DNA of 64,000 nucleotides from Vibrio injensis (GTDB lineage Bacteria > Pseudomonadota > Gammaproteobacteria > Enterobacterales > Vibrionaceae), in the NCBI RefSeq assembly GCF_001895205.1, contig NZ_BDJF01000016.1, positions 558,001-622,000 on the forward strand, in the 5' to 3' direction. Each line of letters begins with the position of its first letter. Position 1 is the first letter of the stretch. The notes under the pieces were generated by a model that did no database searches, was not told the origin of the DNA, and saw only the letters and a list, made by a program, of their open reading frames with translations. This document shows positions 10,311-18,992 of the stretch, piece after piece. Both the position numbers and the translations under genes were made by a program.

Positions 10311-10341
10311 CATCGAACAATCGTCCAAAATGGAGGCAACG

Positions 10342-10770
10342 ATGCCGTTTGAACTTCACCCACAACTGGCAAAAGACACCGATATCATTGGTCACTTCCC
10401 ACTGTGTATTGCGTTATTACATAAAGAATCGGCGGTACCTTGGGTGATCCTAGTACCGAAGCGAGAGCATCTGAAAGAGCTTCATCATCTGCCCATGCCC
10501 GAACAACAGCAATTTTTATTGGAATCTCAAGCCGTCAGCCAAGCACTTGAGGCGTTGTTTCAGCCCGATAAAATTAATCTCGGAGCACTTGGTAATATCG
10601 TGCCCCAATTACACATCCATCATATTGCGCGCTTTACCAGTGATTGCGCTTGGCCGGGACCAGTATGGGGAAATACCCAAGGGCAGCAGCGCGACGCCGA
10701 TGAGCAACAAGCAATGCTAACTCGTTTACAAGGTATCTTAGCGCTGAGCCACTTATTCTCAAAAGCTTAA
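10342..10770 (+). CDS. HIT family protein
   Basis: Small histidine-triad protein, 142 residues from ATG 10342. I prefer this start because GGAGG lies five bases upstream; the ATG at 10330 overlaps that site. The HIT signature appears as QLHIHHIARF near residue 90, and VILVPKREHLKELHHLP near residue 30 is the usual first conserved block. HIT proteins bind nucleotides and hydrolyse nucleoside phosphoramidates or dinucleotides; the substrate here is not known. It is flanked by terminators on both sides and so appears monocistronic. Confidence 0.9.
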   Translation: MPFELHPQLAKDTDIIGHFPLCIALLHKESAVPWVILVPKREHLKELHHLPMPEQQQFLLESQAVSQALEALFQPDKINLGALGNIVPQLHIHHIARFTSDCAWPGPVWGNTQGQQRDADEQQAMLTRLQGILALSHLFSKA

Positions 10771-10790
10771 CGTTAAGCCTTCATTGACAA

Positions 10791-10823
10791 AAAAGCCGTA
10801 CATGTACAGTACGGCTTTTTATT
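10791..10823. terminator. Bidirectional terminator between HIT gene and feoC
   Basis: AAAAGCCGTAC and GTACGGCTTTT form an 11-base-pair perfect stem with a seven-base loop, with A and T tracts on either side. It can end both the plus-strand HIT gene and the minus-strand feoABC operon. Confidence 0.9.
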
Positions 10824-10846
10824 TCATTAATGGTAGGGTTAATCCG

Positions 10847-11077
10847 TCACATCGTAACCGTCATCGATAAGCCATTAACTCGGTTTAGGCAATAACGAAC
10901 ACGAGTCACATAATTAGCTGCATTAGTATCGATTAAGCGTGAAATTGTCCCTTTTTTTATCCACACGTCCAGCATGGCATCAACACCATCTTCACTTAAA
11001 GCAAAACGTTGCGCGAGCTCTTTACGAGTCACAAACTCTTGTTGTTCAATGCATTGCTTTAGTTCAGATAAAATCAT
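10847..11077 (-). CDS. feoC: FeoC family small winged-helix protein
   Basis: A 76-residue protein ending the feoABC operon. A winged-helix-like fold is suggested by LSELKQCIEQQEFVTRKELA and the following basic helix. It lacks the Cys cluster of enterobacterial FeoC; only two separated cysteines are visible. Vibrio FeoC is known to bind the cytoplasmic domain of FeoB and to be needed for its function, so a structural or modulatory role is more likely than iron sensing through an Fe-S cluster. The start overlaps the feoB stop (ATGA), indicating translational coupling. Confidence 0.9.
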   Translation of the reverse strand: MILSELKQCIEQQEFVTRKELAQRFALSEDGVDAMLDVWIKKGTISRLIDTNAANYVTRVRYCLNRVNGLSMTVTM

Positions 11078-13344
11078 GCTATTTGCACCTGTAGCGATCT
11101 CGATTCACGCCCCACTTTCTTAAGCCAATAATAAATCGCTAGTGATAAGCTAATGATACCGACAATCCATAATGAACTAGTTACAGGATGATCATTAAAA
11201 TGGGTCGCCTGATAAAAGAGTGCAGCAGCACCGTATGCTAAGCCCATCGTCCAAACTGCAATAAACCTTGCGTATTTAGCGCCGAACTCTCGAACATAGG
11301 CACCCATTGCTGCCACGCAAGGCGTATATAGCAAAATGAAAATTAAGTAAGAAAAGGCCGCGTAACCACTTACAAAGTGATGTTGTAAATTACCAAAAAT
11401 TGAAGCGTCGACTTCTTGCTCTTCCGCTAATGCACCTGTATCGGATAAATCACCCACTTCAATACCCAAAGGATCAGCAAAGTTAAGACCCATTAAGTTT
11501 TCAGGAATCGATAATACCGCTTCTTGTAAACTGGCCCATAAATCGTACTCTTCATCTTCACTATCAACCGAGGTGTAAAGGTTATTCAGCGTGCCGACAA
11601 CCGCTTCTTTAGCAAAAATACCTGTAATGATCCCAACCGTTGCAGGCCAGTTATCTTGATTAATACCAATCGGAGAGAATAAAGGAGTGACTACCTGAGC
11701 GGCACTAGACAACACTGAGTTATCGCTGTCTTCATTACCAAATGAGCCATCCGTACCAAGTGAATTTAAAAAGCTCAGAATGGTCACAACGATAACAATC
11801 GTTTTCCCCGCGCCAAGCACAAAACGTTTCAATTTTTGCCAAGTTTTGATCAGTACGTTTTGTAACGTCGGCAATTCATAATCAGGCATCTCCATTAGCA
11901 AACTATCGCTAGACCCTGGGTACAAGGTTTTTTTCAATACCCAGCCAGTAAAAATGGCCGCAACAATACCGAGCAGATAGAGAGCAAAGACGATATTTTG
12001 GCCACTTTGTGGGAAAAATGCCGCAGCAAATAAAGCATAAACAGGTAAACGAGCACCACACGACATAAAAGGCGCCATCGCGGCGGCCAGCTTACGTTCA
12101 CGCTCTTGATCTAAAGTACGCGTCGCCATTATCGCTGGTACGTTGCAACCAAAGCCAAGTACAAGTGGTACAAAAGCTTTACCTGGCAAGCCTATTTTTT
12201 GCATCACTTTATCCAATACAAAAGCGGCGCGAGACATATAGCCTGAACTCTCTAAAATGGCTAAAAATAGATATAAACAGGCGATCACAGGAATAAAGGT
12301 AGCGACGGTTTGAATACCACCACCAAGACCATCAGCAATTAAGGTTACTAACCAAATAGGCAGATGATCATCGAGCAAATAATGACCACCATCAACCAAG
12401 AGAGCCCCTACCCCAATATCAAAGAAGTCGATAAATGCACTGCCAATGTTAATGGAAAACATAAACATCAAGTACATGACGACAAAAAAGAAAGGCACGC
12501 CAATCCATTTGTTTAAGATAATTTGGTCAGCTTTTTCAGTAAAACTGTGGCTAAGTTTACCTTCACTGCGGCGGACCTGCTGGCAACAGTGATGTAAAAA
12601 TGTGTATTTTACGTCGGCGACATGCAAATCAATATCAAACTCACACCCTCGCTGTACACTGATCACGTTTAAGCGTTCTGATTCTGGTAACCCATTGATC
12701 ACCATAAGATCATTTTCTAACGCCCTTATCGCTAGAGAACGGGCCGAGACTTCTTGTTGAGCAAATAGTGGCAATAAGGTACTGATCGCTTGCTCAAACG
12801 GTAGACCATAGTCCAACTCCAACTGTTTCAGCGCAATGCCTTGTACCACTTTTTTATGCAACTGTTGCTTGAAGCTAGTAACTTGCTGTTTATTATTGGC
12901 AGAGAGTGCTAATACTGGACAGCCCAACACTTGTTCTAATTTTTTAACATCAATGGTTTGTCGCTCACGCTTAAGCGCATCCATTTTATTTAACACCACC
13001 ACCATTGGGCGGCCCAACTCGCGTAGCTGCAGCGTCATATACAAGCTTCGCTCTAAGCTGGTAACATCGACAACATTGATAATTACGTCCGCAGGGTGAG
13101 TCAGGACGGCTCGAGAGGCGATCGATTCATCGATACTATTGCTATCATTGCCACTGTCTAGCGCATAAATACCTGGTAAGTCGGTAATATAAAATTCATC
13201 ACCTGAGTGTGTGTAACGCCCCGTCTTTTTCTCAACCGTGACTCCCGCCCAGTTACCAACCTGCTGTCTTGCTCCAGTCAATCCGTTAAATAGGGTTGTT
13301 TTACCGCTATTAGGATTACCTACGGTTAAAATTTGATATTGCAT
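11074..13344 (-). CDS. feoB: FeoB ferrous iron transporter
   Basis: Inner-membrane Fe(II) permease with an N-terminal nucleotide-binding domain, 756 residues. GNPNSGKTTLFNGLTG (about 8-23) is the P-loop, DLPGIYAL (about 55) is G3, LNKMDALKR (about 120) is G4 and SANNKQQ (about 148) is G5. Transmembrane segments run from about residue 280 to the end, with GFGCNVPAIMATRT and SCGARLPVYALF in the conserved core. Vibrio FeoB is reported to hydrolyse ATP as well as GTP. It shares one base with feoA (TAATG) and overlaps feoC, so all three are coupled. Confidence 0.97.
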   Translation of the reverse strand: MQYQILTVGNPNSGKTTLFNGLTGARQQVGNWAGVTVEKKTGRYTHSGDEFYITDLPGIYALDSGNDSNSIDESIASRAVLTHPADVIINVVDVTSLERSLYMTLQLRELGRPMVVVLNKMDALKRERQTIDVKKLEQVLGCPVLALSANNKQQVTSFKQQLHKKVVQGIALKQLELDYGLPFEQAISTLLPLFAQQEVSARSLAIRALENDLMVINGLPESERLNVISVQRGCEFDIDLHVADVKYTFLHHCCQQVRRSEGKLSHSFTEKADQIILNKWIGVPFFFVVMYLMFMFSINIGSAFIDFFDIGVGALLVDGGHYLLDDHLPIWLVTLIADGLGGGIQTVATFIPVIACLYLFLAILESSGYMSRAAFVLDKVMQKIGLPGKAFVPLVLGFGCNVPAIMATRTLDQERERKLAAAMAPFMSCGARLPVYALFAAAFFPQSGQNIVFALYLLGIVAAIFTGWVLKKTLYPGSSDSLLMEMPDYELPTLQNVLIKTWQKLKRFVLGAGKTIVIVVTILSFLNSLGTDGSFGNEDSDNSVLSSAAQVVTPLFSPIGINQDNWPATVGIITGIFAKEAVVGTLNNLYTSVDSEDEEYDLWASLQEAVLSIPENLMGLNFADPLGIEVGDLSDTGALAEEQEVDASIFGNLQHHFVSGYAAFSYLIFILLYTPCVAAMGAYVREFGAKYARFIAVWTMGLAYGAAALFYQATHFNDHPVTSSLWIVGIISLSLAIYYWLKKVGRESRSLQVQIA

Positions 13345-13571
13345 TAGGCTTTCTCCACCTCAACCGCAGCAGCGATGCTCTCTCGAACGGCCATCGATAC
13401 CCCTCGAACTTCAATTTGTAAAGGATCGCCCATCGGTGCACGACGGATTAATGTGACTAACGTATTAGGTAATACACCCATTACCATTAATTTTTTACGC
13501 ACGTCGACCGACAGTTCATTCAATGCCGTGATGAGTCCGGACTCACCCGCTTTTAATTCAGACAATTTCAT
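13344..13571 (-). CDS. feoA: FeoA, SH3-like accessory protein of ferrous iron uptake
   Basis: Small cytoplasmic SH3-fold protein of 75 residues that assists FeoB. I chose MKLSELKAGE as the start because it matches the family N-terminus; an in-frame start 18 bases upstream is possible but would add six residues not typical of FeoA. It is the first gene of feoABC. The upstream region carries weak candidates for FNR and Fur sites. It is separated from the plus-strand RNA TfoR by about 350 bases. Confidence 0.93.
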   Translation of the reverse strand: MKLSELKAGESGLITALNELSVDVRKKLMVMGVLPNTLVTLIRRAPMGDPLQIEVRGVSMAVRESIAAAVEVEKA

Positions 13572-13593
13572 TAAGGGCCACACAAACAATATT

Positions 13594-13662
13594 GTTAATG
13601 AGAAGGATTGCTATTACTGGATAATACTCGGTAAATAAAGGGCAATCATTGTGTGAAATCAA
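13594..13662 (-). promoter_or_regulatory. feo promoter region with weak Fur-like and FNR-like sites
   Basis: At 13594-13612 the plus strand matches a 19-base Fur box at 12 positions (GTTAATGAGAAGGATTGCT). At 13649-13662 the minus strand reads TTGATTTCACACAA, matching the FNR palindrome TTGAT-N4-ATCAA at 8 of 10 positions. Fur repression and FNR activation of feo are known in enterics and V. cholerae, and this agrees with the placement. Both sites are imperfect, so this is a suggestion from sequence. Confidence 0.35.
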
Positions 13663-13858
13663 AGATTGCATAAATTGACATCTTCTCATGACCACATCAT
13701 CAACCGCCAAGATTGTTATTTCCGCTAAAAAATGACTCGTTAAAAACGTCAAAATCATTTTCTTGTTATAAGACAATTCCTACAATTCACACTATAAACA
13801 GTCAAAATAAAAAATATAATCGATAAAAAACAATGCGATAGAATGAAAAAATTAAAAA

Positions 13859-13920
13859 TGGCGCTTTTGTTAGGTGAGTTTGGCGTTAATTTTATAAGCA
13901 AAAAAAGCGGAAGTTATTAT
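13859..13920 (+). promoter_or_regulatory. tfoR promoter with tandem TGGCG half-sites (candidate TfoS operator)
   Basis: TGGCGCTTTT (13859) and TGGCGTTAAT (13881) are direct repeats 22 bases apart, two helical turns, which is the spacing expected for the two HTH motifs of an AraC-type dimer or for tandem sites. A -10 element, TATTAT, is at 13915-13920; the -35 position (TTATAA, 13892-13897) is poor, as expected when an activator is needed. The second half-site abuts the -35 position. Binding by TfoS is inferred from context. Confidence 0.5.
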
Positions 13921-13927
13921 AGTCAAC

Positions 13928-14058
13928 TGGTCAGCGGGAATTGACCCGAAGATAGAACTCCAGAGGTGATATGGCACTGCCCATATCACTCCGGCAGCAA
14001 GCGAAGGTGTCATTGACACCCGTGGTATAGTCCCCCGGCTATACCACGATATTTTTTT
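13928..14058 (+). ncRNA. tfoR: TfoR small RNA (activator of tfoX translation)
   Basis: Three successive perfect stem-loops on the plus strand: GTGATATGG/CCATATCAC (13966-13989), GGTGTC/GACACC (14006-14020) and CGTGGTATAG/CTATACCACG (14021-14048), the last followed by a run of seven T (14052-14058), an intrinsic terminator. The position, between feoA and the TfoS gene, is where V. cholerae encodes TfoR, the chitin-induced Hfq-type RNA that frees the tfoX ribosome-binding site. The 5' end is set from a TATTAT -10 box and is uncertain; the V. cholerae RNA is about 102 nt, which would place the start near 13956. AGAGGTGAT near 13962 resembles a Shine-Dalgarno sequence and may pair with the tfoX leader. 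Confidence 0.8.
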
Positions 14059-14245
14059 CATCGACCGCTCAACTACTTTTCTCGATCAACTTCTGAGTAA
14101 TATTCTCCTTAAAAAATCACTCCATACGACTCAACGTTGGCTTAAGTAATACACAAACGATAACGCAATCAACGAGAATGGTTCTGCTTAGCCCAAAAGC
14201 CAGTGCGGTCAATACGACGTAATACTCCGTCGCTATTGGTTTCGG

Positions 14246-17200
14246 TTATTGTGACTCTTCCGCAAACTGAGAGGGCGATAATCCATATTGATGTTTAAAA
14301 CGTTGACTAAAATACGATGGGTCGTTAAACCCACACAAAAAAGCAACTTGAGAGACTTTTCCACCACTCATCAATAAACTACAGGCTTGCTCTAAACGAT
14401 ATTCCGTTAAATATTCTTTAAACGTTTTGCCCGTTAGGGACTTCATCCGCCGCTGTAGACTACGCTCCGATAGATACATTTTTTTAGCGATATCAGAGGT
14501 CGTAAATTCAGGATCAGCATAACACTCAGCAACAACATAATTGAGTTTTCGTAGCCATTCCAACTCATTATTACTCTGCAGTTTTGATGATAATTCCGAC
14601 GTTTGTGCCGATTCTATAGGGATAACTTGTGGCCACATCAACTCGATTAAGTTTCGCTCACTGGAGGAGTGAATCGATAAATTTCCACCAGATAGCGCCA
14701 CCAGTTCATTAAGGAGAAATTGAACATTACCATTAGAAATCACCATCAGTTTATCCAGCAAAACAGATGTAGAACCATAATCTTTGATGATCACGACAAC
14801 ATGCCCCTCACGTTCAATTGTCTCGATAATCAATGTCTGATGAGCATACAAACGCTTTAACGCATCCGATAATAAGGCGTTAAAAATCACATCTAATCCC
14901 GCTTGTTTAACCAGTACATCAGGCAATATATCACTCGGTTGATAATCAATCTTAACATTGGCTCGTTCAAATTCACCGTGCCAACTATGGAGTACAGTCT
15001 CAAGTACCAAAGATAATGAACAACTGATGGTCATCGACTCACCAGATGAATTAAAGGCGCTGATTTGTACTATCTGATCCGTGAGTTGTTCAATCAACAA
15101 TGACATTTCAGATGAATGATGTGGGTGAGTCTGAACGGCTAACTGTTTAAGTAGTTGCTGGTTTTGACTTTGCCAACGCTCCAACCACAAGTGACGGATC
15201 TGTATCTGTTTACGTAATAACAAGTTATGGCTGAGTAACATCTTACTTTGCTGTTGCAACTGACGGGTTTTATCAGCAATCTGCTGCTTAAGCTCCTGAT
15301 TCACTCGGTCCATTACTCGTGATCGCCACCCGGTCAGTAATCCGCCAGCCAACAATACACTCGCAACATAGCCAGCCATCGCCCAATAGGAAAAATACCA
15401 CGGTTTTAATACTTGAAAATTTAATGTTTGATCAACTCTATCTTCTCCAATATGTCGCAGCGATAGGGTGTAGTGACCGGGTAAAAGATGATTCAGCGTG
15501 AGCTGTGGACCTTCAAACCTTTGCCATGGCTCATGATTGAGACTGAATTCTAATGCCTGCCCTCTTGCATCGGGTAATGCACCAAATTGAAAGCTGATGG
15601 CTTGTCCATAGGTCACTCGCAAAGGCGATAAATTAGCCCCACCAATCTGTATCGGTTGGTAGTTGACACTGACTTGGCTAAAAATGAGCGAAGAATGAGG
15701 CGGCTCGGCATTAGCCAGGGATGTCGTTTGAATCGCCAGAAGGCCAAACATTGACGAAAATAGTATCTGCTCTTGAGTATAAGACGCGGAGCAGACACCG
15801 CTTTCTAACTCATTATTGACTAAGCCATGAGGAGAGCCAAAATGTTTATTAATTGAGCCGTCATCATGATAGAGAGTCAGGCCTTTAGAAGAGGCTAACC
15901 ATATTCCTTGCGGGCTACTGACTATACATTTAAGACGAATATTCTCTTCAATCAACGGCACAGTGAATAACGATAGCTGATCAGCCAAACGTCGAAATAC
16001 CCCTCGTTCGCTGACAAACCATACTTCCCCCGTTGCCGTTTCCGTTATAGCTAAATTGGTACCATAATCAGCCGTTCGTTTGTCATAAGTAATTTGACTG
16101 TTTTTTAAGACATAAACACCATGCCGAGTACCGATTAATAAGCCATGTTCACGACTACTATACAAAGCTGTGACGGCTAAGTCTTGCTTATTATCCAATA
16201 ACCAATTGTGACCAAAATCCGTGTAATGCTGCGAATCGGGATGATAAGACCAAAGCTGATTGTTTGAGACCCCCCATAATCGCCCCTCATTATCGATCGT
16301 TAAATGTTGAATCGATGAATGGCGTAAAATAAAGGGGAGCATATTTGACAAGTCACGATGTTGTTTGAATGAACGTAATCTCAAGCCTTGTTCAGTGGCA
16401 ATCCACAGTCGATCATCCAACAATAGGGCATCGTTCACCACTCCTGAGTAAACCCGTGATTTTTTACCCTGCTGTTCCCCATCAAATAGATACAAACCAT
16501 CCTGAGTTATCATTAAATATTGGTTACTACTTGGTATGGGACGTAAGCGTTTCAGTTTGCTATTGAGACGTTCATGAGTAATATCATCGGCTAAATAACG
16601 CGTAAAATTTTGACTAAAAAGAGAAAAGTAGCGCACACCTTGATCTGTGGCAATCCAAATTCCGCCATGTTGATCATTGGCGAGTGCGTAGATTCGACCT
16701 TCAGGTAAGCCATAAGGCCCCTGCTCGTTACTGATCAATTGGGTCGTTTTCTCCGTCGCTAAAGAATAGACAAATAATCCTTTATCACTACCAATCCAAT
16801 ACTCACCTTCGGCTTCAATGATCGCAAATACTTGACCATCACCTATTTTTTTTAATGGGTATTCAGAGTGAAAAATATCAATCAATAGAGCTCCTTCATG
16901 AGTACCTACTAATAGATGATTTTTTTTGGGAGAAAAATAGAGCGTCTGGACTGGATTTTTTCCAGACGGACGAATATGTGAAAAGGCTTGAGCCTCAGAG
17001 ATATACGTACCGACATTGGTGGCTAACACCCACTTATAATGCACCAATTCAGCGTCATTAATGTGCACTTGGCTAGCTTGATTAAGCTGATACAGTTTCG
17101 CTAATGAGTAAATTTTGAGTTGCTTGGTTTGTAAATGATAAGTATAAAAATGCGCCCCATCACTGAGCCAAATGTAACCATTTGAAGCACCAATTTTTTC

Positions 17201-17566
17201 TATTAATATTCCTGGAGTTAAGCTCAGCACTAATTCTGACTCAGCACCGGGCCGTGTTTGGTACAGTTCATTATCGATAAAAGTCCAAAAACGCCCTTGT
17301 GCGTAGGTGAGTTGCTGCTGCTTATCACGAAACAGAGAGCCTTGCTTAGGTAGCATCGTTTGCCCATCAAAAAACATGACTTTTCCGTGCACATCATGAA
17401 TCCATAGCCCACCTTCATCACCAAGAAATAAATTTTGTGCAATGAAAGTTTTCCCTTGAGCAAGTGTTGGTAATGGATAAAACACCGCTGGTGCGCTATC
17501 TCGCGCGTAAGCAGGTAAAATACTCCAACTAAAAATAGAGAATATAAGCAGAATTATGTGCTGCAA
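14246..17566 (-). CDS. tfoS: TfoS, membrane-anchored chitin-responsive AraC-family regulator
   Basis: 1106-residue sensor-regulator resembling hybrid two-component proteins but without phosphotransfer domains. In order: signal peptide (1-21); periplasmic beta-propeller-type repeats with many WIGSDKG/WIATDQG motifs (about 50-630); a Y_Y_Y-like domain (about 640-715); one membrane segment (about 721-745); a Gln-rich coiled coil (about 755-830); a degenerate kinase/ATPase-like region (about 850-980); and a C-terminal AraC HTH domain (about 1002-1106) with TTSDIAKKMYLSERSLQRRM and GFNDPSYFSQRFK. In V. cholerae TfoS senses chitin oligosaccharides and activates tfoR, starting natural competence; the adjacent RNA at 13928 supports orthology. 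The start is TTG 17566 with AAAGGA upstream. Confidence 0.9.
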   Translation of the reverse strand: MQHIILLIFSIFSWSILPAYARDSAPAVFYPLPTLAQGKTFIAQNLFLGDEGGLWIHDVHGKVMFFDGQTMLPKQGSLFRDKQQQLTYAQGRFWTFIDNELYQTRPGAESELVLSLTPGILIEKIGASNGYIWLSDGAHFYTYHLQTKQLKIYSLAKLYQLNQASQVHINDAELVHYKWVLATNVGTYISEAQAFSHIRPSGKNPVQTLYFSPKKNHLLVGTHEGALLIDIFHSEYPLKKIGDGQVFAIIEAEGEYWIGSDKGLFVYSLATEKTTQLISNEQGPYGLPEGRIYALANDQHGGIWIATDQGVRYFSLFSQNFTRYLADDITHERLNSKLKRLRPIPSSNQYLMITQDGLYLFDGEQQGKKSRVYSGVVNDALLLDDRLWIATEQGLRLRSFKQHRDLSNMLPFILRHSSIQHLTIDNEGRLWGVSNNQLWSYHPDSQHYTDFGHNWLLDNKQDLAVTALYSSREHGLLIGTRHGVYVLKNSQITYDKRTADYGTNLAITETATGEVWFVSERGVFRRLADQLSLFTVPLIEENIRLKCIVSSPQGIWLASSKGLTLYHDDGSINKHFGSPHGLVNNELESGVCSASYTQEQILFSSMFGLLAIQTTSLANAEPPHSSLIFSQVSVNYQPIQIGGANLSPLRVTYGQAISFQFGALPDARGQALEFSLNHEPWQRFEGPQLTLNHLLPGHYTLSLRHIGEDRVDQTLNFQVLKPWYFSYWAMAGYVASVLLAGGLLTGWRSRVMDRVNQELKQQIADKTRQLQQQSKMLLSHNLLLRKQIQIRHLWLERWQSQNQQLLKQLAVQTHPHHSSEMSLLIEQLTDQIVQISAFNSSGESMTISCSLSLVLETVLHSWHGEFERANVKIDYQPSDILPDVLVKQAGLDVIFNALLSDALKRLYAHQTLIIETIEREGHVVVIIKDYGSTSVLLDKLMVISNGNVQFLLNELVALSGGNLSIHSSSERNLIELMWPQVIPIESAQTSELSSKLQSNNELEWLRKLNYVVAECYADPEFTTSDIAKKMYLSERSLQRRMKSLTGKTFKEYLTEYRLEQACSLLMSGGKVSQVAFLCGFNDPSYFSQRFKHQYGLSPSQFAEESQ

Positions 17567-18026
17567 AATGCGTCCTTTACTGAATCATAGGCTAGCAACC
17601 CAATACAACACGGTCAGGTTATTTCTCAAAGAAAATTAATTAACCAAGACGGCTAAACCACCGTTCAATTAATCACAACTGAACCACGACCTTGTCATTG
17701 TGGGATTGGTACTTTGGTGTGTTGATTTCGGCATATGTCGCGACAAAAATCATCAATACCAAGAAAAGTAATCGGCATTTTATACCTAACACATGGTAAT
17801 AAACAGATTTCGACTACTGATATGAAGCGTAATTAACGCCCAACTTCGAAAAGTGCGAGATCAGTAAGCCTCTCTGAGTAAAATGGGAGGATATAAGTGT
17901 AAAAAAGAAGGAAGGTAACGAGGAACCCCACTCACCAAGGCGATTGAGTCCCGAAGTTAAAAACACATACAATAATAAGCAGAAGCTGCGAGGTAAACCT
18001 CAGCAGCCCCTCACCACCAGCCATCG
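17567..18026. other. 460-base intergenic region between tfoS and znuA
   Basis: No convincing gene. It must hold the tfoS promoter (minus strand). A stem GCTGC-GAGG/CCTC-AGCAGC lies at 17986-18008 just after the znuA stop, without a T tract on the minus strand. The minus strand carries GGCGTTAATT at 17831-17840, identical to 10 bases of the second tfoR half-site. A purine-rich tract runs about 17886-17924. Nothing else stands out. Confidence 0.5.
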
Positions 18027-18914
18027 CTATTGAGACAAACAACTATAAAAACTATTGGATAACTGGTCTAAAAACTTAAAGTAACTCCCTGACTGTACTG
18101 GTATATTCGAGCCGAGGGGGTCAAGTACGCCAATATGAACGTGACTACCACGGACAACGGTTTCAATTACCGCAGGTTGAAATTGTGGCTCTGAGAAAAC
18201 ACATTTAACTTGATTATCGGTTAATGAACGACGGATGCTTATCAAGGTTTTAGCGCCCGGTTTACGCTCAGGGCTTACGGTAAAATGACCAATATTATTT
18301 AAACCATAGCGCTGCTCAAAATAAGCGTACGCATCATGAAAAACATAATATGATTCAGCTTTGACCGCCGCTAACTGAGTAGCGATCGCTTGATCAGTAC
18401 TATCAAGTTGCTTCAAAAAGCGAGCTAAATTAGCTTCATATTGTGGACGATGATCAGGATCCATCTCGCCTAAACGCTGCGTGATTGCCTGAGCCACTTG
18501 TTTGACTTGCACAACTCCAAGCCAAAAATGAGGGTCATGAGTGCCATGATTATGCCCATCATGATCGTGATGATGATGTTCATCTTCTCCATAGGCACGA
18601 AGCTCTAAATTAGGGATCTGGCTGAGGGTCAACACATTAGGATGTTGACTTAAAGAACGCGCTAAGAAAGGTTCAAGATCAGGACCAAACCAAATCACTA
18701 ATGAAGCTTCACGAATCCGCTTTACATCTGAAGGACGCAGGGCATAATCGTGCGGCGACGCATTCGCAGACAACAATACATCCGGTTGACTGACATTTTC
18801 AGTGAGCTCATGAGTAATCATTTGAATCGGTTTAATACTGGTCAAAATGCCACTCGCCCATCCCGATAAGGGAAAAGCAATGAGTAAAGTGCACAATGTA
18901 AATCGAGAGAGCAT
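18027..18914 (-). CDS. znuA: ZnuA, zinc-binding periplasmic protein of the Znu ABC transporter
   Basis: Cluster A-I substrate-binding protein, 295 residues with a signal peptide ending near WASG (residues 19-22). Zinc-ligand regions are visible as [23 protein letters not shown] and GVLDPLG. A His-rich loop with [12 protein letters not shown] (about 114-125) is typical of zinc-specific ZnuA and distinguishes it from manganese-binding relatives. It is transcribed divergently from znuCB, with a Zur box between. Confidence 0.95.
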   Translation of the reverse strand: MLSRFTLCTLLIAFPLSGWASGILTSIKPIQMITHELTENVSQPDVLLSANASPHDYALRPSDVKRIREASLVIWFGPDLEPFLARSLSQHPNVLTLSQIPNLELRAYGEDEHHHHDHDGHNHGTHDPHFWLGVVQVKQVAQAITQRLGEMDPDHRPQYEANLARFLKQLDSTDQAIATQLAAVKAESYYVFHDAYAYFEQRYGLNNIGHFTVSPERKPGAKTLISIRRSLTDNQVKCVFSEPQFQPAVIETVVRGSHVHIGVLDPLGSNIPVQSGSYFKFLDQLSNSFYSCLSQ

Positions 18915-18946
18915 GGTAATTTCCTGCTGGTAGCGTTGATAACTGC

Positions 18947-18969
18947 GAAATGTTACATTATAACATCAC
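18947..18969. promoter_or_regulatory. Zur box between znuA and znuCB
   Basis: A 23-base interrupted palindrome with cores AATGTTA and TATAACAT, close to the proteobacterial Zur consensus GAAATGTTATANTATAACATTTC. It lies in the 78-base gap between znuA (start 18914) and znuC (start 18993), so one site can repress both directions when zinc is plentiful. Confidence 0.85.
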
Positions 18970-18992
18970 CCAATTGCAAACGAGTTTCTTTC

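Noticed and set aside
13558..13776. 72-codon minus-strand ORF upstream of feoA
   Set aside because: Covers the feo promoter and overlaps feoA out of frame; no family resemblance.
13870..14061. 63-codon minus-strand ORF across the TfoR region
   Set aside because: It is antisense to the stem-loops and terminator of TfoR; its codons are explained by RNA structure. A hypothetical gene annotated here in related genomes would be doubtful.
17986..18008. Terminator for znuA
   Set aside because: The stem is good but contains a bulge and no T tract follows on the minus strand, so I recorded it only within the intergenic entry.
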